Assembly: GCA_043808235.1 (NCBI GenBank)
Contig: JAZDFC010000110.1
Span: 66,764-130,763, forward strand
Source of the DNA: JAZDFC01 sp043808235
Lineage (GTDB): Bacteria > Bacteroidota > Ignavibacteria > Ignavibacteriales > Melioribacteraceae
DNA: 64,000 nucleotides
Reading direction: 5' to 3'
Shown here: one piece after another, positions 26,819 to 35,467 of the stretch
How the letters are laid out: the number at the start of each line of letters is the position of its first letter
How positions within the stretch are numbered: the first letter of the stretch is position 1
Notes under the pieces: generated by a model
The model's input: only the letters and a program-made list of their open reading frames with translations
Databases searched by the model: none
Told to the model about the DNA's origin: nothing
Made by a program: the position numbers and the translations under genes

Positions 26819-27772
26819 ATGAAAAGAATTATCATTTTTATCCTTTTCTGTGGAATTACATCTGTATTTTCGCAGACAGAGTCGAAAAATGTGCACGGTC
26901 GAATAACAACATACGATTTTGATTCGCCGCCGGTTTTTCCTTGTTTATTATCCTTTATAAACGAAAGCTCAAACGAGAAAATCGATACAACTACAAAAGA
27001 AGATGGATATTACGAAATTGCATTGCATGAAACCGGGAAATATTTATTACAAATAATCAGCGCCTCATATAACTTTATACAGGATACAATTTTAATAAAC
27101 GACAAGAATAACTCACTTGAATTTAATTACAAACTTTCCGCCTCCTTTGGTTATTTAGAGAAAATCGATTTTCCCCCAAAATATCTTGATTATCAAAAAA
27201 TACTTTCGGAAAGATACGGCAATAATATCATCACACTTACGCTCGACAGCCTGATTTGGAATGGTCCGTATTTGAAGTTCATTCCAACATTTAAAAATAA
27301 CACTAACGAATTTATCTATTTACTACATCCTGAAGTCATTTATTCTCCGTTTGATTACATTATTACTAATTCTTCCGGTGATACATTAAATGGAAATATG
27401 CTCGATATGTATCATGATGTTAATGTTCATCCACTCCATGATATCTCTGAAGCAGATTTAATTGAGTTACATCCTTTCTCTTCATATTACTGCAATCCAA
27501 TCAACGTTGAGTGGTATGATTTTTCAGGATATCCACCTGATAAATACACGATGAAAATTGTATATGAGTACACATACGGTGATGTAGTAAGAAGATATTT
27601 TAGACATAATAATCCTCCTGAAACTCCTTTGCCTGCAGAGTTAATTCGAGCAAAAGGTTTGGCACTTAGAGGCAGGTATGAATCGGTCAACTCTATTACC
27701 TTTGATAATTCGGAAATTACAAACATATACCGCGATTTTTCGACGAAACCCTCTCCGGGGTGGATTAAATAA
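26819..27772 (+). CDS. Secreted protein with carboxypeptidase-regulatory-like N-terminal domain
   Basis: A 317-residue protein with a signal peptide (IIIFILFCGITSVFSQ). The part after it (about 25-105) has the beta-sandwich pattern of carboxypeptidase-regulatory-like domains (HGRITTYDF, then KEDGYYEIALHETGKYLLQI). The rest, about 200 residues, has no family I recognise; it contains paired aromatic beta segments. I place the start at the second ATG (26819), which begins the signal peptide directly; an ATG four codons earlier (26807) is possible. No clear ribosome binding site, so coupling to pepP is likely. Function unknown. Confidence 0.7.
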   Translation: MKRIIIFILFCGITSVFSQTESKNVHGRITTYDFDSPPVFPCLLSFINESSNEKIDTTTKEDGYYEIALHETGKYLLQIISASYNFIQDTILINDKNNSLEFNYKLSASFGYLEKIDFPPKYLDYQKILSERYGNNIITLTLDSLIWNGPYLKFIPTFKNNTNEFIYLLHPEVIYSPFDYIITNSSGDTLNGNMLDMYHDVNVHPLHDISEADLIELHPFSSYYCNPINVEWYDFSGYPPDKYTMKIVYEYTYGDVVRRYFRHNNPPETPLPAELIRAKGLALRGRYESVNSITFDNSEITNIYRDFSTKPSPGWIK

Positions 27773-27781
27773 GAGGCTGGT

Positions 27782-28240
27782 ATGATGGATTTTTTAATTT
27801 TTATCAGCGCCAACCTCATCAATATTCTTCTTTTAATTTTATTTATTTCCCGTCCATTGAAGTTAAGAAGGATTGAGTATTACTGCGGAATCTCGATGAT
27901 TATTTTAGGAATTCCAATATTATTTGCAGTTGCGATTAATTTTAATGATTCACGTGAATGGTGGACATACAGTCTGCCCTTATTTATGATTGTCTATCTC
28001 ATCATCGAATTATTTTTTGATTACATTCTCAAACTTAATTTCCGCGAGACAAAGTTGTTAATTCCATATTTAATCTTCTTTTATCTCGGACTATTCGGGA
28101 TGATTGGTTATACTTTTCTGGTAAAAAAATCATTCGGTTATGTAACACTGGCAACTTATTTTGCTCAATTTTTAGCTACCTGGTATTCGTATTCAAAAGT
28201 CGGGCATGGCGAAAGAAAAATTATACAGCAAGCACGGTGA
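27782..28240 (+). CDS. Small multi-span membrane protein, unknown
   Basis: A 152-residue protein with about five hydrophobic segments: DFLIFISANLINILLLILFI, a second around 37-55 (ISMIILGIPILFAVAI), a third around 64-84, a fourth around 95-118 (IPYLIFFYLGLFGMIGYTFL) and a short last one. I do not recognise a family. It starts 10 bases after the previous gene and its stop overlaps the GTG start of the next gene by 4 bases, so it belongs to a small envelope operon. Confidence 0.65.
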   Translation: MMDFLIFISANLINILLLILFISRPLKLRRIEYYCGISMIILGIPILFAVAINFNDSREWWTYSLPLFMIVYLIIELFFDYILKLNFRETKLLIPYLIFFYLGLFGMIGYTFLVKKSFGYVTLATYFAQFLATWYSYSKVGHGERKIIQQAR

Positions 28241-28887
28241 ACCATCTAATAAAAATATTTGTTAAAACGATACTTTTATCGTTCAACTTATTTGGACAAT
28301 CAAATATTACTATTGAGTTTCTTACCGGCGTACCTTACAACGCACCGCTTCCGTTAACAATAAACCAAAATGGCGAAGAACAGATTTCACTCATAGCCCG
28401 TTACCGGTCCGAACCGTTTGTTATTCCAATTTATTGGCATTGGCGCATCGGGTACTGGAATGGAGATTCGGGCTGGGAGCTGGAATCAACTCATCATAAA
28501 ATTTATCTTGATAATCCACCGCCCGAGGTTCAGGAGTTCAGCATCTCGCATGGATTCAATTTCGTAAATATAAATTACGCATGGAAGTATAATGATTTTA
28601 TCCTGCGTGCCGGTGCCGGATTTGTATTGGCGCATGCAGAGAGCACAATCAGAAATAAAAAACTACCCGAAGACGGCGGAATAGGCGGCGGTTATTATCT
28701 GCGCGGACCGCTTTTAAATTTTGCAATCAACAAACACTTCGAAATTATTGAAAGGATTTTTCTATCGTTCGAATTGAAAGCAACAGCCGCTTACTCGAAC
28801 GTTCCAGTTGTGGATGGCGACGCAGATGTTTATGTATTTGCACTGCAAGCTAATTTCGGAGTAGGGTTTATACCTGTTACATTCTAA
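28237..28887 (+). CDS. Predicted outer-membrane beta-barrel protein, unknown
   Basis: A 216-residue protein starting at GTG (28237), the GTGA overlap with the preceding stop codon. It has a short signal peptide (FVKTILLSFNLFGQ), then alternating amphipathic strands rich in aromatic residues (WHWRIGYWNGDSGWELESTH, then NINYAWKYNDFILRAGAGFV). A glycine-rich turn GGIGGGYYLRG follows, and the protein ends in VGFIPVTF, an aromatic end typical of outer-membrane barrels. Probably an 8-strand-type small porin-like protein. No function is assigned. Confidence 0.65.
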   Translation: MNHLIKIFVKTILLSFNLFGQSNITIEFLTGVPYNAPLPLTINQNGEEQISLIARYRSEPFVIPIYWHWRIGYWNGDSGWELESTHHKIYLDNPPPEVQEFSISHGFNFVNINYAWKYNDFILRAGAGFVLAHAESTIRNKKLPEDGGIGGGYYLRGPLLNFAINKHFEIIERIFLSFELKATAAYSNVPVVDGDADVYVFALQANFGVGFIPVTF

Positions 28888-29061
28888 AAAAGTACGATAA
28901 ATTTTTATTACCCATTTGTGTTGAGGTTTCCTTCATCAAATTAGCATAATCTTCTTTTAAAAATATTTCTAAAGTTAGCTCGGTATTTATATTTGGAAAT
29001 GATATTATTGTGCTGGTTGAAAATCAAATTAACTCACGGTGAATTTAGCTTTGGAGAAACA

Positions 29062-29862
29062 ATGAAAAAATACATTATCAGTTTAGTTGTTCTTTTTACA
29101 TTTATTTCTTGTACGCATGAGAAAAAGACAAATTTTGAGAATGCGTCTTTCCAGATGAAAAGTTACGGGAAGATTTATGCAAAGTACAATCAGCCTTATG
29201 ATATAAAAGTTGATATGAGTTACCCTGAAGTCAATGGAGCTTCCTCACCTAAAGTTGTAAAAGAATTGAATGACGCCGTTATAAGACATATTCTCAGCTC
29301 GGTTGGAGAGGATACCGTGTTCGCAACAATGGACGAACTTTTTAATAACCTTACAAAATCTTACGACGAAATGTTAACCGATGATCCGATAAACTCGATG
29401 CCGTGGGAATTGGAACGCAAGGTTGAGGTCAACTACAACGCAAAAGGTATTTTTGGAATTAAGTATGAAGAATATGGTTCGCTGGGTGGAGTTCATCCGA
29501 ACACAATTATATTGTTCAGTAATTTTGATTTAGCAACAGGCAGGCAATTATCCTATTCAGATTTGTTTGTTGATGGATTTGACGAAAAATTAAATGCAAT
29601 AGCGGAGAAAATCTTTCGCGAGCAGAAAAATCTAACACCTGACCAAAAACTTGAGGAAGCCGATTTCTGGTTTGAGAATAATAAGTTCGCTTTGAATAAT
29701 AATTTTTATCTCACTACCGAAGGGATTAGATTTTATTACAACACATACGAGATCACAGCTTATGTATATGGTCCAACCGACTTATTGATTCAGTTTGAAA
29801 AAATTAAAGATATTCTGAAAAGGAAAGATTTGATTGCCGCTTCCGGGTCGAAGGAAGAATAA
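29062..29862 (+). CDS. Lipoprotein with DUF4163/DUF3298-type (RsiV-like) domains
   Basis: A 266-residue protein. The signal peptide LVVLFTFISC ends in a lipobox cysteine (about residue 15), so it is probably a lipoprotein. The body shows the pattern of DUF4163 plus DUF3298: YEEYGSLGGVHPNTIILFSN, then FDLATGRQLSYSDLFVDG and LTTEGIRFYYNTYEITAYVYG. Similar domains occur in RsiV anti-sigma factors and in peptidoglycan deacetylase partners. No membrane-spanning anti-sigma part is present here. Start chosen at 29062, which has GGAG 7 bases upstream; the frame extends further upstream to 28993 without signal features. Confidence 0.75.
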   Translation: MKKYIISLVVLFTFISCTHEKKTNFENASFQMKSYGKIYAKYNQPYDIKVDMSYPEVNGASSPKVVKELNDAVIRHILSSVGEDTVFATMDELFNNLTKSYDEMLTDDPINSMPWELERKVEVNYNAKGIFGIKYEEYGSLGGVHPNTIILFSNFDLATGRQLSYSDLFVDGFDEKLNAIAEKIFREQKNLTPDQKLEEADFWFENNKFALNNNFYLTTEGIRFYYNTYEITAYVYGPTDLLIQFEKIKDILKRKDLIAASGSKEE

Positions 29863-29900
29863 TTTCCAGATCAATTATTTTGATTTTCCGGTAAGAGTTC

Positions 29901-31241
29901 TTGGGTACTGACAATAATCAAAAATTAAATGTGGATAATCTTGAGATTATCACTTTCGGCATTGATGCGGTAAAGCCGGAAAATTTAATTCCACAATCTG
30001 TTAAACTTGCAAATAATACTCTCGTAATTAATGGCAAACTTTTTCCAATCAATGGTTTTCAAAAAATCTATTTAATCGGAGCCGGTAAAGCATCAGCGTT
30101 CATGGCATATGAAATTGAAAAAATCATCGGAGACAAAATAAACGACGGTATCTTAGTCACAAAATACGGGTATTCGGTTAAATGCAACCGTATCAAAATT
30201 CTCGAAGCAGGACATCCTATTCCCGATGCAAACAGCTTACTTGCCGGCGAAGAGATTTTCAATCTTGTATCAAATCTGACAAAAAATGATTTGGTAATAA
30301 ATTTAATTTCCGGCGGCGGTTCTTCTTTGCTGGAAATATTACCTGCCGAAATTGATTTGAGCGATTTGATATGTATTAATGAAATTCTGACAAAATGCGG
30401 CGCTAACATTCGAGAAATAAATACAATCAGAAAACATCTGTCATTAATCAAAGGCGGAGGACTTGCAAAAGCCGCGTATCCCGCAACAATAATTAGTTTG
30501 ATAATTTCGGATGTAATTGGCGACCCGATTGATTTGATTGCTTCCGGTCCCACTGCCATTGATTCGTCAACTTACGAAGATGTATGGAATATTATCACTA
30601 AATACGAAATAGAAAGACGATTGCCGAAAAATGTAACAATATATTTGAATGCTGGTTTGGAAAAGGAAATTTCCGGGATAGTTAATCCCAAACACGATTC
30701 ATCCAATCACGTTGACAATTTTATTATCGCCAACAACTCGCATGCCCTTGAAGCCGCGAAAATAAAAGCTGAACAACTCGGCTATCATGCTGAGATTATT
30801 AATAAAGAAATTGCCGGAGATGTTCAAAACGTCGCTGATTATATTTCCAAATTTGTATGTCAAATTCAACAATCGAATATTCTGATTGAGAGACCCGCTT
30901 GCCTTTTGTTTGGAGGCGAACCAACAATTATAGTAAGAGGATCAGGCATCGGCGGACGTAATCAACATCTGGCATTATTGTGTCTTCAACAATTTGGAAA
31001 TCCCGGTTATGATTATAACATTATTTGCTGCGGCACTGATGGAACCGATGGACCGACGGACGAAGCTGGAGGAATGGCATCGCCACAAATTTATGATAAT
31101 GCAATTCATCTTGGATTGAACATTGATGAATTTCTTGAGAATAATGATTCTTACAATTTTCTTCGCCAAGTTGGCGGATTATTTAGAACGGGTCCCACAG
31201 GAACAAATGTAATGGATATTATTTCTGTGCTGGTTCAATAA
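29901..31241 (+). CDS. Glycerate 2-kinase (GckA/MOFRL family)
   Basis: A 446-residue cytoplasmic kinase turning D-glycerate into 2-phosphoglycerate. Motifs: GAGKASAFMAYEIEKI, the EAGHPIPDANSL segment, NLISGGGSSLLEILP, IRKHLSLIKGGGLAKAAYP and the C-terminal MOFRL domain (GGEPTIIVRGSGIGGRNQH, then GTDGTDGPTDEAGG). The frame opens with a TTG at 29901; no better ATG lies before the conserved part and the ribosome binding site is weak, so the exact start is uncertain. It may be a separate unit, 38 bases after the lipoprotein gene. Confidence 0.92.
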   Translation: MGTDNNQKLNVDNLEIITFGIDAVKPENLIPQSVKLANNTLVINGKLFPINGFQKIYLIGAGKASAFMAYEIEKIIGDKINDGILVTKYGYSVKCNRIKILEAGHPIPDANSLLAGEEIFNLVSNLTKNDLVINLISGGGSSLLEILPAEIDLSDLICINEILTKCGANIREINTIRKHLSLIKGGGLAKAAYPATIISLIISDVIGDPIDLIASGPTAIDSSTYEDVWNIITKYEIERRLPKNVTIYLNAGLEKEISGIVNPKHDSSNHVDNFIIANNSHALEAAKIKAEQLGYHAEIINKEIAGDVQNVADYISKFVCQIQQSNILIERPACLLFGGEPTIIVRGSGIGGRNQHLALLCLQQFGNPGYDYNIICCGTDGTDGPTDEAGGMASPQIYDNAIHLGLNIDEFLENNDSYNFLRQVGGLFRTGPTGTNVMDIISVLVQ

Positions 31242-31297
31242 TATAGTTGCAAATTTCTCATTGCAGATTGAGAAATGTAAATCCAAATTGAAAAACA

Positions 31298-31753
31298 CTA
31301 ATTATTCATCACTAAAGACTTTTCAAATAACTCGAACTCTTTTCCCATCATATCTTCCAGAGTCATGTTTCCAACCACGTTATCAACGGCATCCTGAATT
31401 ATTTTCCAAAGCGAACGGGTGGAACAATCAACACTATTAGTACAAATGTTGAGCGCGCCGGAATGACTGCGGCAGAATTCATCGCTGAATAATCTGCCGC
31501 CTAAAACTGCAAGAACATTTCCAAGATTAATTTCAATCGGAGAACGGGTTAATGTATAACCGCCAGTTTGTCCGCGTTCACTTTCGAGGATTCCCCCAAG
31601 ACGAAGTGTTCGCAGAATTTTCGCAACGTTGTGCTGTGTTAAACCTTCAAGCATACTTATTTCTGGAATAGTTAGCGATCTGCTCAACCGGTATGCTTTA
31701 CCAATGCGAATTAAACAACGCAAACCATATTCTTCCTGCGCACTAAATTTCAT
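31298..31753 (-). CDS. Rrf2-family transcriptional regulator of the suf operon
   Basis: A 151-residue winged-helix regulator. The N-terminal DNA-binding part is MKFSAQEEYGLRCLIRIG, then IPEISMLEGLTQHNVAKILR and the wing SERGQTGGYTLTR. Three cysteines follow (C-x9-C-x5-C between about 93 and 110), in the area where IscR-type members bind an Fe-S cluster. Last gene of the suf operon, so it probably senses Fe-S status and controls the operon. The gap to the preceding gene is filled by a purine-rich repeat that supplies an AAGAAGAAG box. Confidence 0.88.
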   Translation of the reverse strand: MKFSAQEEYGLRCLIRIGKAYRLSRSLTIPEISMLEGLTQHNVAKILRTLRLGGILESERGQTGGYTLTRSPIEINLGNVLAVLGGRLFSDEFCRSHSGALNICTNSVDCSTRSLWKIIQDAVDNVVGNMTLEDMMGKEFELFEKSLVMNN

Positions 31754-31805
31754 TTATCTTCTTCTTGTCTTATTCTTGTTCTTATTCTTAATCTTATTCT
31801 TGCTC
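31754..31805 (-). repeat. Purine-only hexamer-like tandem repeat between the bacilliredoxin and Rrf2 genes
   Basis: The whole 52-base gap is built of variants of AAGAAT/AAGAAC on the minus strand (TTCTTR on the plus strand), about eight units. It fills the space between the stop codon at 31806 and the ATG at 31753 and gives several overlapping Shine-Dalgarno-like stretches. Change in copy number would alter spacing only. Confidence 0.7.
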
Positions 31806-32348
31806 TTATTTGCTCAACGGTATCTTCGATCCGCACATTTTTGCATGAACCAATTTTTTATACTCTTCTTCCGGAATAGAAGGGCCATTCTTTGAACAAT
31901 GTTCATTAAATGCTGCCGTCAAATCAAAGGCAATTTCTTCCGGCGATCTTCCTTCAATTTCAAATCGCGGCAAACTAAATAATATCTCGCCGTTTTTTAA
32001 TAATGCCATCGACGGTGACGAGGCCATCATCGTTGACAAATATTTATTCCGAAGATAATCAACAGCATCGCGGTCCATCCCGGCAAAGACGGTTGTAATT
32101 CTATCTGGAATTATTTTATTCTGCAATGCTAAAGTTACACCGGGACGCGCGCTTCCCGCTGCGCATCCACATACAGAGTTAACCATCACGAGAACAGTTT
32201 CATCGTTTTTTGGAGAAAGAACTTCATCTACTTTTTCGGGAGTAGTGAGTTCTTCAAAGCCTACAAAGACCAATTCATCTCTCATGGGTTGAACCGCATC
32301 CGGATCGTACATCGGCGGTTTCATTCTACTGCTATTTATTTCGAACAT
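31806..32348 (-). CDS. BrxA/BrxB-type bacilliredoxin (YphP/YqiW family)
   Basis: A 180-residue thioredoxin-fold protein with the CGC active site in VNSVCGCAAGSARPG. In Firmicutes, bacilliredoxins remove bacillithiol from proteins; members are also common in Bacteroidota. MYDPDAVQPMRDELVFVGFE at the start and the segment FAGMDRDAVDYLRNKY are typical. The frame reaches back to 32387; the ATG at 32348 (MFEINSSRMKPPMY) has AAAGGA 6 bases upstream. Its place inside the suf operon suggests a role in thiol handling during Fe-S assembly, which is inference. Confidence 0.88.
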   Translation of the reverse strand: MFEINSSRMKPPMYDPDAVQPMRDELVFVGFEELTTPEKVDEVLSPKNDETVLVMVNSVCGCAAGSARPGVTLALQNKIIPDRITTVFAGMDRDAVDYLRNKYLSTMMASSPSMALLKNGEILFSLPRFEIEGRSPEEIAFDLTAAFNEHCSKNGPSIPEEEYKKLVHAKMCGSKIPLSK

Positions 32349-32368
32349 ATTAATTCCTTTCTTTAATT

Positions 32369-32400
32369 CTGAGGAGCGAAGCGACAAAGAATCTCATACC
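32369..32400. repeat. Short dispersed-type repeat in the suf operon
   Basis: CTGAGGAGCGAAGCGACAAAG followed by AATCTCATACC. Strings of this kind (GAGGAGCGAAGCGAC ... GAATCTCA) are common as short interspersed repeats in bacterial genomes. A related GAGGAGCGAC string occurs at 25172. It sits in the gap between the DUF59 gene and the bacilliredoxin gene. Confidence 0.5.
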
Positions 32401-32424
32401 TTCTTCGTTCCTCTATCTGTTATG

Positions 32425-32739
32425 TTATAGAAATCCAAGTTCAAGCTTTGCTTCTTCACTCATCATGTTTATATCCCATGGCGGATTCCATACAAGATCA
32501 ACATAAACATCTTTTATATCTTTTAATGACCTAATTGCATCCTTCACTTCTCCGGGAAGACTGCCGGCAACCGGACAACCCGGGGATGTTAATGTCATCT
32601 TGATATAAACATTGGCATCATCATCTATCTTAATCCGGTAAATTAATCCAAGTTCATAAATATCCACCGGAATTTCGGGATCGAAACATGTTTTGAGTTT
32701 TTGAATAATTATTTCTTCGAGATTCTTTTTGTCTATCAT
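32425..32739 (-). CDS. DUF59/MIP18-family Fe-S assembly protein (SufT-like)
   Basis: A 104-residue protein of the DUF59 family: CFDPEIPVDIYELGLIY, then MTLTSPGCPVAGSLPGEV with the conserved cysteine, and VDLVWNPPWDINMMSEEA. Family members help to mature Fe-S proteins and are often placed in suf operons as SufT. It lies 12 bases after sufS. The gene symbol is left open because sufT has been used for several arrangements. Confidence 0.88.
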   Translation of the reverse strand: MIDKKNLEEIIIQKLKTCFDPEIPVDIYELGLIYRIKIDDDANVYIKMTLTSPGCPVAGSLPGEVKDAIRSLKDIKDVYVDLVWNPPWDINMMSEEAKLELGFL

Positions 32740-32751
32740 TTTCCTTCTTTT

Positions 32752-34026
32752 CTATCTGAACATTTTTATTACTTTTTTCAATCCGGCAACGAGTTTATCA
32801 ACTTCCTCGATTGTATTATAAAATGCGAACGAGGCGCGGGCGGTTGCCGATAAATTAAATCGTTTCATTAAAGGTTGTGTACAATGATGCCCGGTTCTTA
32901 TCGCTATACCATCGGTATCAATAATAGTCCCAATATCGTAAGGATGAATCCCTTCCATAACAAAAGAAATTACCGAGGCTTTTTTCTGCGCTGTACCTAT
33001 GATTCTCAGTCCATCCAATTGAAGCAATTGAGAAGTTGCATATTCAAGCAGTTTGCTTTCATATTCAACTAATTCTTTTCTATCGAATTGATTCAAATAA
33101 TCGATAGCGGCGCCGAGTCCTATTCCGCCGGCTATGTCTGGAGTGCCCGCTTCGAATTTGTGGGGAATGTCATCGTAAGTTGTTTCTTCGAATGTTACTG
33201 TTCGGATCATATCTCCCCCGCCCTGATACGGCGGCAACTCATTCAGATACTGAGATTTACCGTAAAGAACTCCGATTCCCGTTGGACCAAAAACTTTATG
33301 TCCCGATAAAACAAGAAAGTCGCAGTTCAAATCCTGCACATCAATCGGGATGTGCGGCGCAGCCTGTGCAGCATCAATAAGCACCGGAATATTGTACGAA
33401 TGAGCAATATCAATAATTTCTTTAACGGGATTAATAGTACCAAGAGCATTCGATATATAAACTATCGAGACTAATTTTGTTTTGGGATTAATCAGTTTCT
33501 TGTACTCATCGATTTCCAATTCACCTTTATCATTAATGGGGATAACGCGAAGTTGTAATTTTTTTCTGTCGCGTGATAATTGCCAGGGCACAATATTCGC
33601 ATGATGTTCCATGTTGGAAATAATTATTTCATCGCCTTGCATAAAATATTTCGACCTACACAATGAAGTAGCGACAAGATTTATTCCTTCCGTAGCTCCC
33701 CTAACAAAAATTATTTCTGAGTAGCTCAATCCATTAATAAATTCTTTTACTTTGAGCCGCGCTTTTTCGAATGATTCCGTTGCGAGTTCACTTAAAAAAT
33801 GAAGACCGCGATGCACATTTGCATTTTCAAAAGTGTAATAATGATTGATTGCTTCAATCACGGAATTGGGTTTTTGTGTTGTTGCGGCATTATCGAGATA
33901 GACAAGCGGATGCTCATTAACCATTCTTTTTAAAATGGGGAAGTCTTCCCTCGCCTCATCGACAATGAATTTTCTTTTTGTTGATACTTTTGTCTTTGCG
34001 TCAATAGTCTGAATTTCATCGAACAT
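32752..34026 (-). CDS. sufS: Cysteine desulfurase SufS
   Basis: A 424-residue PLP enzyme delivering sulfur from cysteine. YLDNAATTQKPNSVIEAI near the start, the PLP lysine in VLSGHKVFGPTGIGVLYG, and the active-site cysteine in RTGHHCTQPLMKRF identify the SufS/CsdA class. It has about 20 extra residues at the N-terminus. No SufE or SufU gene is seen next to it, so the sulfur acceptor must be elsewhere or be replaced. Confidence 0.95.
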   Translation of the reverse strand: MFDEIQTIDAKTKVSTKRKFIVDEAREDFPILKRMVNEHPLVYLDNAATTQKPNSVIEAINHYYTFENANVHRGLHFLSELATESFEKARLKVKEFINGLSYSEIIFVRGATEGINLVATSLCRSKYFMQGDEIIISNMEHHANIVPWQLSRDRKKLQLRVIPINDKGELEIDEYKKLINPKTKLVSIVYISNALGTINPVKEIIDIAHSYNIPVLIDAAQAAPHIPIDVQDLNCDFLVLSGHKVFGPTGIGVLYGKSQYLNELPPYQGGGDMIRTVTFEETTYDDIPHKFEAGTPDIAGGIGLGAAIDYLNQFDRKELVEYESKLLEYATSQLLQLDGLRIIGTAQKKASVISFVMEGIHPYDIGTIIDTDGIAIRTGHHCTQPLMKRFNLSATARASFAFYNTIEEVDKLVAGLKKVIKMFR

Positions 34027-34054
34027 AAGATATCTCTATTATGTTTTTTATTTC

Positions 34055-34115
34055 CCTTCGTGTCTTGGTGCCTTTGTGGCAATTGCTTTTGCCACTAAGG
34101 CACGAAGGCACAAAG
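34055..34115. repeat. Imperfect palindromic repeat between sufD and sufS
   Basis: CTTCGTGTCTTGGTGCCTTT plus GTGGCAA on the left is matched in reverse by TTGCCACTAAGGCACGAAGG plus CACAAAG on the right, around a short centre at 34082-34086. The arms are about 28 bases with four or five mismatches. The CTTCGTG-GCCTT-GTGGCAA wording is typical of short mobile palindromes found in many bacteria. It could form a cruciform in DNA or a stable hairpin in the suf mRNA, just before the sufS start. Confidence 0.7.
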
Positions 34116-34124
34116 AGATTGATT

Positions 34125-35459
34125 TTATATCTCAACTCTGTGCAGATGTTCAAAGATCATGTGGTTCAGCGACTCTCGCAGCGGTTCGATTTTTACTGCT
34201 TCAATCACATCGTTTGCAAACGCATGTATCAACATTGATTTCGCCAGGTCATCCGGCACGCCTCGCGAACGAATATAAAAATATGCATTGTCATCAAGGT
34301 GACCAACAGTTGCGCCATGCGAACACTTAACATCATCAGCATAAATTTCAAGTTGCGGTTTAGTATCGATGTTCGCATTCTTCGAAAGCAAAACTGTTTT
34401 ATTCGATTGATAAGCATTCGTTTTCTGCGCATCCTGTCTAACTAATATCTTACCGCCGAACACACCATGCGATTCGTCATCAAGAATTCCTTTATACACT
34501 TCATTGCTGAATGAATTTGGTTTGGCATGATCAATAAATGTATGTGTATCAACATGCTGCTTTTCGTTAGCAAGATATAATCCGTAAAGATGACTCTCTA
34601 TATGCTCGCCATCGAGAACAGAATATATATCATTCCTTGCAAGCGCACCGCCAAACGAAAGATTATGATGACTAAAATTAGCCGAATTCTTTTGACTCAC
34701 CGATGTTCTTTCAATATGGAACGCAGCGTTACTCTCATTCTGAATTTTATAAATTTCTACCACTGAATTTTCGCCACACACGACATCGGTAACCGAATCG
34801 GTAAAATATGTGTTATCCGAAACACCCATAAAATGAGCGATAACTTTTAATTGAGCATCCTTGCCAACAGAAATAAAATTCCGCGGTGTTGAAAGAATAT
34901 TCTCGCTCCCGCTTCCATTCAAATACAAAATTTGAACCGGCTTTCCTACTATTTTGCCGTCCGGTACAATGGCAACAAATCCATCATAAGCATAAGCTGC
35001 GTTAAGCGTAGTAAATATATTTTCACTCTTCGAAATTTCCGCGTGATGTTTTTGTAAAATATCCGGATTATTTTCTAGAATATTATTGAGACTGTCGATA
35101 ATTACACCTTGGGGTAAACCATCAATCGAAGATAAATCTTTCGAAAAAATTCCATTAACAAACACTAGCAAATGTGATTCGAAATTTTCGAATGCAATAT
35201 TCTTTACTTCATCCTTAGATATTTCCGTTTTTACAGCAATTGAAGCAGGTACAAAATTATGTTTTAGAATTGGAGAGATATTTGTGTATTTCCATTCTTC
35301 AACTTTCTGCGTTGGGAAATCGAAGTCATCAATTTTTGAAAAAGCATCTTTCCTGGATTGATGAAAAAAAGTTTTCGACTCCCCGTTCAAATTTTTTTCG
35401 AACTTCTCGAAATTAGATTTATACCACTCTTTTATTTTATAATTTTCACTATTCATCAT
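34125..35459 (-). CDS. sufD: Fe-S scaffold protein SufD
   Basis: A 444-residue SufD. An N-terminal helical part is followed by the right-handed beta-helix core with SHLYGLYLANEKQHVDTHTF, the segment SNEVYKGILDDESHGVFGGK and the C-terminal CSHGATVGHLDDNAYFYIRS, whose cysteine and histidine are conserved at the SufB-SufD interface. It lies 8 bases after sufC. Part of the SufBC2D scaffold that builds 4Fe-4S clusters in the cytoplasm. Confidence 0.95.
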   Translation of the reverse strand: MMNSENYKIKEWYKSNFEKFEKNLNGESKTFFHQSRKDAFSKIDDFDFPTQKVEEWKYTNISPILKHNFVPASIAVKTEISKDEVKNIAFENFESHLLVFVNGIFSKDLSSIDGLPQGVIIDSLNNILENNPDILQKHHAEISKSENIFTTLNAAYAYDGFVAIVPDGKIVGKPVQILYLNGSGSENILSTPRNFISVGKDAQLKVIAHFMGVSDNTYFTDSVTDVVCGENSVVEIYKIQNESNAAFHIERTSVSQKNSANFSHHNLSFGGALARNDIYSVLDGEHIESHLYGLYLANEKQHVDTHTFIDHAKPNSFSNEVYKGILDDESHGVFGGKILVRQDAQKTNAYQSNKTVLLSKNANIDTKPQLEIYADDVKCSHGATVGHLDDNAYFYIRSRGVPDDLAKSMLIHAFANDVIEAVKIEPLRESLNHMIFEHLHRVEI

Positions 35460-35467
35460 TCACCTTG

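Noticed and set aside
31246..31285. Hairpin ATTTCTCA/TGAGAAAT as terminator after the glycerate kinase gene
   Set aside because: The stem is AT-rich and no T run follows on either strand.
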